Assembly: GCF_902686445.1 (NCBI RefSeq)
Contig: NC_062226.1
Span: 10,760,001-10,824,000, forward strand
From: Sciurus carolinensis
Lineage: Eukaryota > Chordata > Mammalia > Rodentia > Sciuridae
Direction: 5' to 3'
DNA length: 64,000 nt
Shown here: one piece after another, positions 1 through 11,164 of the stretch
Position numbering within the stretch: position 1 is the first letter of the stretch
How the letters are laid out: every line of letters begins with the position of its first letter
Translations under genes and position numbers: made by a program
Notes under the pieces: model-generated
Told to the model about the DNA's origin: nothing
The model's database searches: none
The model's input: the letters and a program-made list of their open reading frames with translations, nothing else

Positions 1-1592
1 TAGTAATTTATGGTCACCACTCTCATCATACCCTATCTTTGGCTTCAAAACATATTTTTCAGATTTATAAGCATAAGTCTTCAGTAATTATAATGTGTGG
101 AATGGGATAGTTTGAAATAAAGATATAGGAACCTATCAGAAGATTTCCATAAATAGCCTTGTCTATGTCTCAGGTATAATAGGTATTATGCATATGGTTT
201 TAAAACATACTGGTTTTAATGTGATTCCTTCTTGTACTAAAACATGTAGGATTAATAATTTCTCACAATTGCATTTTTTATAGTTGGTTTGTTCTAAGAG
301 TGCTGATTAAGAGTTGAGTGTCCTAGAAGTTGCTACTCCATGTGTTCAGCTATAGTTTAATGAAATACAGTGAGTGTCTTAGAGCTCTTTGAAGAGTGGT
401 CCGTGCACACTTACTTACCCGCCTCAGTTTATGCAGATCGCTATTTAGAGTTGCAGGTAATTTTCTTTTCCACTGGCACTAAAACAGAGGTTATAATGAA
501 ACCAACAATCTTTATGCATTTGTAGAAACTATAAAATTTTATGGAAATCTTTATATAGAAACTAACAGTGTTTCTTGTACAAGCTCTATAAGAAATGTAG
601 AAACATGGTACATTGGGAAAAATAAAAAGGTGCCCTTTCTTTTATGATTTTATATGGCCTATGTGATTTCAAAATTGTACTATAGGCAGTTAAGCAAATT
701 ATAAAAGCATACATCAAGTATATACTAAAAAGGAGCAAAAATATGTTGCATAACTTGAGCTAACTGTGATGGAAATTGGCATTTCTGAGTTGCATATAAT
801 TGCTTAAATATGGACTTTTCATTTGTTCGTTTTTCAGGTATTCTCTAAAGAAAACATTTTTAAGCTTCCAGTTATCCACAAATTACCTATGTAAATCAAT
901 TGGAAGATTCAGATTAGAAAGAAAGTAGAGATAATATTTAAATAAGACTTGGTGTTTGCATGTTGATGATGGTCTCATTCTTTTGGTGAGCTCCAATTTA
1001 TGAAAACTTCTGTGTTATTTTCTTCTTAATTTGGGAAACCAGAGACTAAATATTTCCATCTCAAAATTCATTCAAAATGTTGTTCATTGAAAGAATACTG
1101 TTTAATAAGAAATTACATATGTAATCCACAGTTCCTAAATTTTTGTTACAGTGAAAGGAAACCATATTATTCCAAAATTATATAATATGATACACATGTA
1201 TAATGCTCACATAAAGTGTAAAACAAATGATAAAATTTGATTTCATCTCTTTATTAGGCATGGAAACATAAGCAAGAGACACTTTATTGTATAAAATGTG
1301 TCACTGATTCAGCAATGGTTCTGCCAATTTTTTTTCATTGGTTTGTGTTTTTGAGCCATAGATCTTTAAATTGGAATTGAAATTTTGGTTTTTTGCTCCT
1401 TTGGGTCTTACCTTCACAGAATACACAAAGAATGGAATTGGACTTGAGCATATCCCATTCTCTTGAAAACATTCGATCTATCTATTTTTCTTTCTTTCTT
1501 TCTCTCCAGAGTGGGTGCTTCTACCCTACTCATACAGTCTATTCAAGTTGGGTCACTTTAAATGGTGAGGTCACATTTAATCTTGGAAACTA
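1..1592. other. Unannotated AT-rich intronic DNA
   Basis: AT-rich unique sequence. I see no exon, no clear repeat and no long coding frame. Confidence 0.6.
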
Positions 1593-1735
1593 ACTTTCTT
1601 TTCTTTTTTCTTTCTCAAGGCGGCTAGATCTTGATATATTGCCTAGGCTAGTTTCAAACTTGGCTCAAGTGATTGCCCTGCCTCAGCTTCCCAAGTAGCT
1701 GGGACTATAAATACACACCCTACTTGTGGCTGATC
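1593..1735 (-). repeat. B1-like SINE, antisense, diverged
   Basis: A pyrimidine-rich tract (the A-tail in reverse) is followed by the reverse complement of a 7SL-derived B1 monomer: caagtgattgccctgcctcag, then cccaagtagctgggactata. A weak flanking repeat (ttggaaac and tgggaaac) suggests the insertion boundaries. Confidence 0.7.
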
Positions 1736-1880
1736 TGGGAAACATTTTATGACATTATGTACCATGGAACAGAATTTGTGAGTTCATTTGAACCTCACCT
1801 GAAGAATTTACCTATATAATGACCAAATAGATCATGTTTTAAAATGATTTTGCAACCTGGTCTTAAAAACAATGACTTAA

Positions 1881-2097
1881 GCCAGGCGTGGTGGCACATG
1901 CCTGTAATCTCAGTGGCTCAGGAGGCTGAGGCACGAGGACCACAAGTTCAAAGCCAGCCTCAGCAACTTAGGCCCTGAGCAACTCAGTGAGACCCTGTCT
2001 CTAAATAAAATACAAAAAAGGGCTAGGGATGTGGCTCAGTGGTTAAGTGCCCCTGAGTTCATTCCCTGGTACCAAAACCAAAACCAAAACAAAATAC
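1881..2097 (+). repeat. Dimeric B1-ID SINE, sense
   Basis: The B1 half starts gccaggcgtggtggcacatg and runs through the ggaggctgaggc motif to gagaccctgtctct. An ID half follows (gggctagggatgtggctcag ... ttcattccctggtacc) with an (AAAACC)n tail. A 7-bp repeat tgactta flanks it at 1873-1879 and 2098-2104. This is the squirrel dimeric type (B1-dID or MEN-like, by recall). Confidence 0.88.
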
Positions 2098-2591
2098 TGA
2101 CTTATAGTTATGGGTGACTACATCTTCTGCTTTTTACCCTTCATGTCTGTTTTGGGTGACAAATATAGTCTGTGATTAGGTTTGATTTTTACATTAATTG
2201 AGAGAGAGATTGGTAAGTTCGTATCTGCATGCTGTAAGCCAGATACTGTTCCAGGTAACTAAGAAGAGAGAGGTAGACTCTATCTCTTCTCTGCAGTAAT
2301 GTACAGAAATGTCTAGTAGGCTGAAGGATAGGCATGTCTGTCCAAGCTATGTTGATGGGATTGAAACAATGGGGTGGTCATGACACCTGAAGTTGCTAGT
2401 GTCTCTGAAAACTAGGACCTTTGGATGATGATGCCACCATGTAATCACATTCCTGCAGTTTCTTTTTCTTTGTGATGTGAAGCCATAGACATTAAAGTTA
2501 ACCAGAGTGATAGAGAGAAACCCAGTGAAAGATCTTGGAGCCACCATTAAGGAAAGTTATCTTTTAGGCTTGTTTTATATGTGTACTTCTT

Positions 2592-2790
2592 TGTTTTTGT
2601 GGTTCTGGGGACTGGACCCAGGGCCTCATGCATGCTAGGCAAGTGCTCTCCCTCTCAGCTACATCCCCATCCCATTTTATTTTATTTTGTGACAGGGTCT
2701 AAGTTGCTGAGGCTGGTCACAAACTTGCAATCCTCCTATCTCGACCTCCTGAGTCACTGGGATTACAGGTTTGCACTATCATGCCCGGCC
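2592..2790 (-). repeat. Dimeric B1-ID SINE, antisense
   Basis: The reverse-complement ID part comes first (tctggggactggacccaggg, catgctaggcaagtgctct). It is followed by a reverse B1 part (gctgaggctggtcacaaact, gggattacaggtttgcacta) ending at atgcccggcc. Confidence 0.87.
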
Positions 2791-2799
2791 TAGATATGT

Positions 2800-3830
2800 C
2801 CTTTTTAAGATTTGCTATTGATTCATGGAGTTTTTGACCACTTGATTAAAAGAGTCAGTTTTCATATTTCTTAGTAACTTGGCAGTCTGGGACTATAGGT
2901 GAATATGTAACTTTCTTATCCAAAGATACAAATTCTCAATCTTTTTAGACCCTAAAACCTGGGAGGTGATTGTTAGCATGATCCCAACAAAGCACCCTGC
3001 TGAAGCAGCTTTTTGAACTGCTACTTAAGTTACCAGGATTGCCCCCAAGATATATGATATTATATGTTATATATATTTTATTTATTTATATATATGGAAC
3101 TATGAACTGCATTACAACTTTCTAAAAAAATCATTGATAGATTTAAGATGTATAAATGCATCCCAGCGTAAAAATCTGATTCTTTGTGTATGTTTAAAAG
3201 TGTCTCATTGTTGATAGTTGACTGGCCTAAATGTTCTTCAAATGTAGGCTCATGGAGGAGTAAATAATTCATCATGTGCTGTGTTTTATTTTTCCTGTAT
3301 TGTTACAAGTCAAATTTATTATTTCATTAGTGCTTTTTAAAGTGTTTGCCAACTAACCACTTTGTATGAAGAGATGTTCTTTTATAATATCCATAATCCT
3401 GAGTTTTATCCCATTTCTAGAAAAGAGTGATTTTAAGAATTGGATGTTGTTGAACTGCCTTCTTGATGCAAATATGTTTCAAAACCTTAAACATTTAGCC
3501 AAACCCAGTTGAAAAATTCAGACATTTTCTGACTTAAGTCTCTTAAGTGAAGGTTTCTTTCCAATTTGGACATTCTCTGTTACAGTTATAAAGAAGGAAC
3601 TCAGGAAAATTACAAATTCTTTTTGAGACATTCTTTGTGAAAAGCATGCCAAGGTAGACAGCTATGGTAATTTATGCAATCCTTATTTATACATTCTTAT
3701 TAGAAGCGTTCTCCTGGTTTTATTCTGGCTCCAAAAAAGCCCCACTAAATATTAGGTGTCTTTTGAGTTCTTTCCAATGATTGTTTCTTGCAAGTTACCC
3801 ACTGATTAGGACTAAGTGAACTGGGTCTGC
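2800..3830. other. Unannotated intronic DNA
   Basis: Unique AT-rich sequence with a short AT-repeat patch near 3055-3100. I recognise no gene or repeat family. Confidence 0.5.
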
Positions 3831-3839
3831 TTTGAGAGC

Positions 3840-4555
3840 TATAGTCTCCATCTTGTCTTTAGCTTCACATAACCAGTCCCTCTTGCTCCTTAGACACACA
3901 CACATCAGGTCCTCTTTGTTCTTCCTAAACTGCTCTCTAGTCTGTTCAAGTCTTCTATTTCCCTTTGCATTCACAATCCAAGCTTCTCTAATGTATGCTT
4001 TTCTTAATGGCCAACAACCCAGTTACCCTGAGGATACTACCCTCTATAAGATGGCCAGGGATACCCTTCTAAAACCTAAATCAACTCACAGTGTTTCTCT
4101 TCTGTTAGTTGGTGCCCTCAGGATCTGCCCTAAATTCCTTAACTTGGTTTAAGGTCCACCATCATCTGACCTTGACTCATCTTCTAGCCTCTTGTAACTT
4201 CCCCTTACAGCCCAGAATGCTTCATTTCCTAGCATGCCTTACTCTTTCACTTATGTATATTTTTTTATGGTTGGGATGTTTTTGTCCCCCCACCCCACTT
4301 CCATACCAATATATTTATGTTAATTGTTAAATTCCTGGCTTGTATCACCTTCTCTGTGAAACTTGCCCTGACTAAATTAGTCACTCTCTCCTTAGCTCTT
4401 GGAGAGCACTTGGGATGTTCACTCCTTACATTCTGTAGTTTATATGTCTGTCTCTTTGTCAGTCTGTGAGCTCTTCAGTTATAGAAATGGTTATAGCTAA
4501 TGTTAGAGGGCCCTCCTAGCAGGCAGGACAAATAAGGGGCTTAGTAAATGATATG
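3840..4555 (+). repeat. L2 LINE 3' region, sense
   Basis: From about 4145 onward this tracks the L2 3' untranslated consensus as I recall it: a 'ggtccaccatcatctgacc' stretch, then 'gaaacttgccctgac', then 'ctgtgagctcttcag' and a terminal 'gcttagtaaatgatatg'. The part before 4145 is more diverged and the start is uncertain. Confidence 0.65.
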
Positions 4556-4572
4556 AAGCAAGTGAGCATGGA

Positions 4573-4740
4573 GGCATGATAGTGTGATTAAGAGCATGGA
4601 CTTTGGAGCTAAACTGCTTGGGTGAAGACCTCACAGGATTCTGATGTGGTTTAGTTGATTTGAAATGTATGAAGTGAAAACAAAAACAATAAAAAAGAAA
4701 TGTGTGAAGTATTTAGAATAACACTTGGCGTCTAATAACC
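4573..4740 (+). repeat. MIR SINE, sense
   Basis: The MIR core is seen in 'attaagagcatggactttgg' and 'agctaaactgcttgggt'. The 3' end is 'tttagaataacacttggcg'. The middle is diverged and contains an A-rich insert. Confidence 0.65.
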
Positions 4741-5427
4741 AAGAATTGTATAGAATCAACTAGATTTAAGATAGCATAGGTTTTTTTTTTTAAGATAGAT
4801 AGGTTTTAAGATAGCAGGGGAATGCTTCTTTTTTGTCTGGTGTTCAAGTTGTGTATGGTAAGCTTTGCTTCTAGAGTTTCAGACATGTTTTGGGAAGAAT
4901 TCTGGAAAATTTTTTCCTTTCTATATCTATGTTGTTCCAGAATGAAATTCAGAGAAGCCACAAAAGTGATTGAGGTACTTTGTCAAGGAAAGAAGAAATA
5001 TAATCAGAAATGGTTACTGATATTGATATTCTAAAATGTACTAAAATATAAACATTTTAAAATGTGATGAAGAGGTAACACAATAAAAAAACCATTACAG
5101 TTGTAAAATCTATTATGTTGAGACTCCTGTGTTCAAAACCTCAGAAATTTATTAGTAGGCTCTACTGTCCTTGAAAATGAGTCATTTTGGCTGCATATAG
5201 TACTTTGCATTACTGTGGTAGCTTTCTCTTTTAAAATATGCAATATAGTAGAGTTAAGATTCTTTTGACCATCATAACTTCAAACTAACTTTGATGAATT
5301 TCAGATTTCAAATGTGCTATAACATGAAGCCGAGACTGTGGCACTTCTGTGTGCAAGTTCATGTATACACGTGCATGTAACTGGTGGGGGGTTTGTGGAT
5401 GGAAATGAAAGACATCTATAAAATAAT

Positions 5428-5500
5428 TGAGATTGTCTTTTTTTTTTTAATGTGCTGAGGACCAAACCAGAACCTCGTACAAGGCATTGTCTGTTTAAAA
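5428..5500 (-). repeat. Degraded ID-like fragment, antisense
   Basis: A T-run is followed by tgctgaggaccaaaccagaa and a weak 'aaggcattgtctg', a decayed reverse complement of the ID 3' part. Confidence 0.45.
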
Positions 5501-5724
5501 AAAATTGAGTTCATCAAAGATCATTTACTTTCCTATCAACCTTGTGAATATGTGATATAATGTTTCATATTACTTTCATCTCTAGAATATTCTTATATAG
5601 CATGTATGAATAGGAAATACTGACTTGTTTTTCAAAAGTGATTCATATATCACCTCCTCTGAGGAGCCTTTCACATCCCCAGGTGGGCCTGAAAGTATCT
5701 TCCTTTTACCTTGACCATATTTCT

Positions 5725-5945
5725 TTTCTTTTCTCTTTCTTTCTTTCTTTCTTTTTCTTTTTCTTTTTCTTTTTTCTTTTTTCTTTTCTTTTTTTTTTTT
5801 TTTTTTTTTTGTATTTTATTAGAGATAGGTCTCACTGTGTTGCTTAGCACCTTGCTCTTGCTGAGGCTGGCTTTGAACTTGTGATCCTCCTGTCTCAGCC
5901 TCCTGAGCCACTGGGATTACAGGTGTGCACCACAGCACCCAACTC
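5725..5945 (-). repeat. B1 SINE with long pyrimidine tail, antisense
   Basis: A reverse-complement B1 monomer (about 5811-5941: tgaggctggctttgaacttg, ctgggattacaggtgtgc) is preceded by a CTTT/T-rich tract that is its tail. A perfect 16-bp direct repeat, ccttgaccatatttct, lies at 5709-5724 and 5946-5961. It is the target-site duplication and fixes the insertion boundaries. Confidence 0.92.
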
Positions 5946-6634
5946 CCTTGACCATATTTCTATCAGAAAATCTAAGAACACTTCATGCTTATTTATGTGT
6001 TCTCTCCCTCCCCCAGGCAGGAAGTCATAGGTTCTTGCTTGCTTCATGTCCAAGACTTCAGAACCTGGTGTTGTATGAATGGATATTAGGAGACCAGATA
6101 TTTGATATATAATAATAAATGACCAAATAGAATTCACATTGTGATCTTTGGGCTCAGAATTTGAACTAGGCAGGACAAACCAAAATGTACATTTATTAAA
6201 TCTCAACTTGCTGAACGGAGTTTTAACCAGAGGTGTTTAAGATTCTTGTGTTTGAATGTGTTTCAAACATGATGCCTCTTTATATAACATTTAGTTTTAG
6301 AAGTATAACCTGTAAATTGCCAAGAATATTATTTTTATCAGAGCACTCTGCCAACCTACCAGATACTTATTTCTGGAGCTCTAAACCCCTGGCAAGTTGA
6401 GAAATATTTTTGGATTTTTAAAAACGTATCTGTTATAATAAACAGATTTTTAATGGCAGCTAGAAATACTTTTCATTATTTGTGTCTCATTTATTTCTTA
6501 AGAAGTATCCCCACCCTGCCACCCGCCACCATCTTTAACAATTTAAGTGCTTTTTTTCTCCTTTGGTATGTTTGGCCCAAAGAAAAGATAGGAAACTAAT
6601 ATTCCCATGATATCTGAGATTTGACTTTGTATAT

Positions 6635-6697
6635 GTCATTTTGGGAAAAGACTTTTCATTTTTCAGCCTCATTACATTCATCTGTAAAATGAGATGG
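6635..6697 (+). repeat. MIR fragment, sense
   Basis: The stretch 'cagcctcattacattcatct' followed by 'gtaaaatgagatgg' matches the MIR core. It stops where the LTR begins, so the LTR probably inserted into or next to it. Confidence 0.55.
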
Positions 6698-6699
6698 TG

Positions 6700-7248
6700 T
6701 TGTGCTTTGGATATAATGTTTCCCCCAACAGGTCCTGTGTTAATGTAGAAAGTTTGGAAGTGAAATAATTGGATTGAAGTGTCATAACCTAATTAGTCCA
6801 TCATAGTCTGAATGGACTGACTGGGTGGTAACTAGAGGCAGTTGGGGCATGACTGGAGGAGCTGGGTCATAGAGTGTGCCCTGGAAGGGTACATTCTTCC
6901 CTGTGGTCTTTTCCCCTTCTTCTTTCTGTTTCTTGGCCACCAAGATGTACTGCCTCACTTTGGGCCCAGAGCAATGGAGTTGGCCATCTATGAACTAAAT
7001 CTCTCTCTCTTTTTTTTTTTTTTTCCCATTTTTTTTTTTTTATAGTTGTTGATGGACCTTTACTTTATTTATTTATATGTGATGCTGAGAATTGAATCCA
7101 GTGCCTCACACATGGTAGGCAGTGCTATACCACTGAGCCACAACCCCAGTCCCTGGACTAAACCTCTGAACCTGTGAACCAAAATAAACTTTTTGTCCTG
7201 TAATTATCAGGTATTTTGGTTACAGAGACACTAAAGCTGACTAAAACA
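6700..7248 (+). mobile_element. MaLR-type solo LTR (ERVL-MaLR), split by an ID
   Basis: The order of segments matches MaLR LTRs of the MST/THE1/ORR1 group as I recall them. A 5' part reads 'tgtgctttggatataatg', a middle runs 'ggagctgggtcatagagtg', then 'cttggccaccaagatg'. The 3' part holds an AATAAA polyadenylation signal at about 7185 and ends 'gctgactaaaaca'. There is no internal viral coding sequence. An antisense ID SINE interrupts it at about 7005-7153. Confidence 0.68.
7005..7153 (-). repeat. ID SINE, antisense, nested in the LTR
   Basis: A T-rich tract is followed by gttgttgatggacctttact and 'gtgatgctgagaattgaatc', ending in the reverse ID head 'accactgagccacaacccc'. The flanks tgaactaaatctct (6991-7004) and tggactaaacctct (7154-7167) match at 12 of 14 positions. 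They are the decayed target-site duplication, and removing the ID rejoins the LTR. Confidence 0.88.
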
Positions 7249-7259
7249 GAAAGTAATAC

Positions 7260-8300
7260 TAATTCTGTAGAACTGGCAAGAGAAGAAGCCATAGTGTCTA
7301 CATAATACTGAATTTGTCTCCTTCAGTATGTGTTTTCTAGCATAAGTGAGATGAAGCAGAGAGGAAGTTTTGTTAAGTTCTTACTCTAGATAAAGAGTCT
7401 ACAGTCATGTGATTAAAAACCATCACTCTCCAGTTTCCCTCACAAGGCAGAACCTGCTGTTTATGATGAAACAACTGTTTATCATTTCCCTGCCCTGCAG
7501 ACAAACCCTGGTGTCCCTCTCTTGGTTCTTGCGACCATAGCATCCAAACCAGAACACTTTTGAGAGTTCAGGGGAGCGCGTTGATTACCCAGAATCATGG
7601 GCACACTGGGATGTCCTGAGTAAACTGGCAAGTAAGATTATCCTGCCCTAAGACTCTTTAACAGCAGCACCAAAGTTCCCCTCCACTGTTGCAAGTGGTA
7701 GTTAGGAGCAATAGATTAGCTCTGTTCAGCATGGAGGGCTGCTCCTGCAGTTGCAGCTATGTGTCTGGAACTGTGGAGATAAAATGCTGATAAATAGGAA
7801 TGGAGAGGGAAAATCTCAGTAGAGAGTTAGGCAACCCATTATCTCACCAGTCTACCTGAAGGTAATTCTCAACTCTCAGGGTCTGCTCTTCTGTAAGGGT
7901 CATAATTCTGCCTAAGGTTATAGTAAGATCATTGAGCATTTGTAAAACAAAAACAACAAAACCTTCTAGCACTAGACTTGACACTTGGCAGCTGCTTTGT
8001 TAGTCCCTTTCCAGTTGTCACCCAACCCCCTCCAGAGAATAGGTGACTGCTGGCATACGAGAAGCAAAATAAAGGCTGAGTAGGTTGGTTTCATAACCAG
8101 AAGAAACATTAAGTTGATTACTTTAAATTACATGTGTAATTTATATTATTATGCATAAATGATAAACTCTTGACAGAAATTACTAATATTACATTTATAC
8201 AAACTTGAATTGTTTTATCTATTCATTTTCTATGTAAAAAATGAGTCTTTAAGTTTGACTCACTGATAAATTCAAATCTATGCTTTGGCCCATGTGGTCT
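7260..8300. other. Unannotated intronic DNA
   Basis: Unique sequence with no exon or repeat that I recognise. A short imperfect palindrome (9-bp arms TAAATTACA/TGTAATTTA) lies at 8124-8143. Confidence 0.5.
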
Positions 8301-8309
8301 CACTATTTT

Positions 8310-8395
8310 CTGTGAGGATTAAATAAGAAAGCATGTAGACTGTTGGTACAGTGCTTGACAACAGAAAGTGCTTAATTAATGCTATTTCTTCCCTT
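8310..8395 (+). repeat. MIR 3' fragment, sense
   Basis: 'gtgaggattaaataagaaag' and 'acagtgcttgacaaca' with 'gtgcttaattaatgctattt' follow the MIR 3' half. Confidence 0.65.
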
Positions 8396-8429
8396 CTCAG
8401 TCTCTAGACTGTCATCCAGGCATTTTTGT

Positions 8430-8570
8430 CAGCACCATTATTCACTGGGCATTTTCTTTGTGGCAGGCACTCTGTTAAACACTGACATAGGGTCTAATCC
8501 CTACCTTTCTTAATTTCATCTAAATATTTTACAAGCCTGTGAGGACACAGGCTTGTAAAATATTTGACCA
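8430..8570 (-). repeat. MIR fragment, antisense, containing a hairpin
   Basis: 'tggcaggcactctgttaaac' through 'ttaatttcatctaaatattt' and 'caagcctgtgagg' follows the reverse MIR consensus. It then turns back on itself in a perfect inverted repeat at 8522-8565. Confidence 0.55.
8522..8565. repeat. Perfect inverted repeat, 20-bp arms, 4-nt loop
   Basis: The left arm (8522-8541, aaatattttacaagcctgtg) is the exact reverse complement of the right arm (8546-8565). The loop is agga. The match does not extend beyond the arms (t at 8521, g at 8566). Confidence 0.97.
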
Positions 8571-9139
8571 ATTCTAAGATGCACATATTTTCATATGTTA
8601 ACATCTCTGAAATTGGGATGTGTCTTAGAGTTGATGGTGTGTCATTTCATTTACAGCATTTTTTTTCACCAAGTGGTATTTTAAAATACTATATAACCCA
8701 TGACTTCTTAAGAATTAATGATATTTAGCAAAGTAATTGCAAAAAAATCACACATGCTTTCTCTGTGCGTAGGGAAATGGACTTTGGAAACTCAGAAGAA
8801 ATACCAACTCTAAGGGAGCAGGTTCAGAAGAGATTTAAGATGGTCTGTTCAAATTTGTCACAGTTCCTTTGTTGCTTCTTTGAGCACAACCACTCTCCCT
8901 ACTGCCAAGGTTATTTTTCAAGACTCTCTTTCTTCTGGGAGGCCTGAAGGGTACCCAATTGGATATCTTTCCCCTCCTGTGGGAATGTAGGCTGCTGAGA
9001 TTATGGTCAGTTTGGTGATAGGAAGAACAGCCAAAGACTTGGGATGTCCTCTGAGTCTGCCTGGGGTTTAGAAGAGTTAAGGGTGGATGAGAGGTTAGAA
9101 ACTCATGTGTAAACTGAATGTAGAAGGATCAAACCCTTC

Positions 9140-9660
9140 AGTGACTTTGAATGCTTTACAGTAAAATCCAGACTCCTTGACATACCCTGTAAGATCCCTT
9201 AGGACTGACTCCTGCCAGTCTGTCCAAAATCATCTGCCTCTCTCTCCCCATCACCTCTTCTGCTCCAACCTGCCAGACTTCTTTGTGCAAAGGACTCAAT
9301 GTTCAGTGGCCCTTGCTCCTGCTGCTACTTTTCTATTCCCTCTCCCAATATTTGAATATTTGCCTATTGAATTCCTATTCATTCTTTAAGTCTCAGTTCA
9401 AAATGTTACTTCCCAAGAGGCCTTTCTTGATCCTGCCATCTAATTTTAGGCCCTTGTCATTTTTCTAGAACTTTCTGTTCTTTTCTCTTACAGCTCCTGT
9501 ACAGTTTGATTTAGGTATTTTGTCATTTGTTTCTTTAGTTTCTGTCTTTCTAGCTAGATCCTAAGCTCCATGTGGACAGGGACCATACCTTGCTTGGTCA
9601 CTGCCTTGCCTTAGGTCTCTAGCACACTGTCTGGCACTAAATATGTTGTCTTGCTTAGGG
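9140..9660 (+). repeat. L2 LINE 3' end, sense
   Basis: A good match in order to the L2 3' region: 'aaaatccagactccttgaca', 'aagaggcctttcttgatcct', then 'agatcctaagctccatgtgg' and 'acagggaccatacc', ending 'agcacactgtctggcac'. Short open frames here are repeat-derived. Confidence 0.82.
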
Positions 9661-9669
9661 AACCACATT

Positions 9670-10340
9670 GGTTTTCTTTTCTAAGATGATTTTGACATAG
9701 CCTTGATTTTAGAATTCCTTCATCCTTTGTCTTGTTTACTAACACTTGGAAAAGTTTCAAGGACTCAGAAGATTTTCTTTACAGAGTTATCTTGAACTCC
9801 AGCAACCATGGATTAAATCACACGAGTGATTTGAATCTGTTACATGAGTGGATCATCTATCCCCCAGCAAGAATCAGTGGTGGTCTGAGATCCTTTCTTG
9901 CTGTGATAGGGTGAAAGATATTAGCAACTATACAGGAACCCAGATGGCAATTTGGGATCTTAGACATGTCCAGCCTGAGAACCTATGAGAACAGAATGAG
10001 CAACAAGAAGTTAGAACAGGAGCCTGAAGCTGCAAAGGTAGTCCCAGGATGAAGATTTCAATTTGAGAATCATTTAATTAGTGAAGGTAGTGGAAACGAA
10101 AGTGTATGTAGACAATCAGTAAAGGAGGATGTAGAGAATGGAGGAGGAAGATAAAATCCTGGAAAACACATTGAAGGGAAAGAAGTTGGAAGGGTCACCA
10201 GAAGTTGAGTAGAGAGAGAGGCAAGAAGAGGCCCACCTATCTTCTTTGTCTAACAGGACACTGGACAAATAACCTGTACTTGAGCCGTGAGTGTAGCACC
10301 AAAAAAACCTTTCCCCTCTTTTAATTTTGTTTTCAAAAAT
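9670..10340. other. Unannotated intronic DNA
   Basis: Unique sequence, purine-rich around 10080-10230. No exon or repeat recognised. Confidence 0.5.
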
Positions 10341-10351
10341 ATTTTAAATAA

Positions 10352-10455
10352 GGACTGGGGAATATAGCTCAGTTGGTAGAGTGCCTGCCTTGCAAGCACA
10401 AGGCCCTGGGTTCAATCCCCAGCACTGCCAAAAAAAAAAAAAAAAAAAAAAAAAA
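10352..10455 (+). repeat. ID SINE, sense, young
   Basis: A nearly intact tRNA-Ala-like body: gactggggaatatagctcag, the box B-like 'gggttcaatccccagcactg', then a long A tail. Flanking tttaaataa at 10343-10351 and 10456-10464 is the target-site duplication. This is a retroposon, not a tRNA gene. Confidence 0.93.
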
Positions 10456-10568
10456 TTTAAATAAAATCAGTCTCAAAGGGAGGAACTGTCAATAATTCAG
10501 AGAGCATGAATTCATTTATCCGTCAAGAAAACCCTTGACCTCACCTATAGAAGTGAACTATTTATGCA

Positions 10569-10632
10569 ACAAGGCCCCTGGGTTCCATCCCCAGCATTGA
10601 AAAAACCAAAAACAGAACAAAACAAAAAATGG
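10569..10632 (+). repeat. ID 3' fragment, sense
   Basis: 'aaggcccctgggttccatcc' and 'ccagcattg' followed by an A-rich tail are the 3' half of an ID. The 5' half is missing. Confidence 0.75.
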
Positions 10633-10923
10633 GAAAAAAAATGTTAATAAAAGAAACAGCTATTTTTGTGAAGAGTTGTGAATTTGAGGTGTAGAAATAT
10701 TTTATTTTTAATTCTTTGCATTAATTTTTTTTTTTTTTTTCTAAAAAAAGGGCATGCTTGCATGAAGTAGACATTTGACCACTTAGCAACAACCACGTGT
10801 GAATTACTGGGTTGCTGAAATACCGTGGTTGGCAAGGCCATTTTACCTTTTAGGAATTTCTGAATTTGAGTTTTGGGGTATTGGTGAGTTAGTTTGTATC
10901 ATGTTATTACCAGACTCCTTGGT

Positions 10924-10970
10924 CAGGGTTGGCAAAATATAGCTAGCTGACCAAATCCTCTCTGGAGCTG

Positions 10971-11005
<35 letters not shown>

Positions 11006-11159
11006 AAATGACCTGTGAACACTAAGATCTTTTTTTCTTTTACCCTTTTGAAGGCTTATATAAAAACAAAGAAGACTACGTGACAGAGACTCTCAGTAAC
11101 CCGCAAACCTAAAATATTTACTGCCAACTCTTGAGAGAAAAGGAGTTGCTGACTCCTTT
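10924..11159 (+). mobile_element. MER5-type hAT-Charlie DNA transposon remnant
   Basis: The left end 'cagggttggcaaaatatagc' and the right end 'gttgctgactcctt' are imperfect inverted ends. The interior 'cgtgacagagactct' and 'cctaaaatatttactgcc' matches the MER5A consensus as I recall it. A T-run at about 10971-10996 expands the 'cctgttttt' segment. It is non-autonomous and has no coding capacity. Confidence 0.78.
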
Positions 11160-11164
11160 AGGTT

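Noticed and set aside
3832..4330. Open frames of 106 and 73 codons
   Set aside because: They lie in L2 3' region sequence and its surroundings and do not match L2 protein.
10352..10435. tRNA-like sequence with box A/B-like motifs
   Set aside because: It is the body of an ID SINE with an A-tail and target-site duplication, not a functional tRNA gene.
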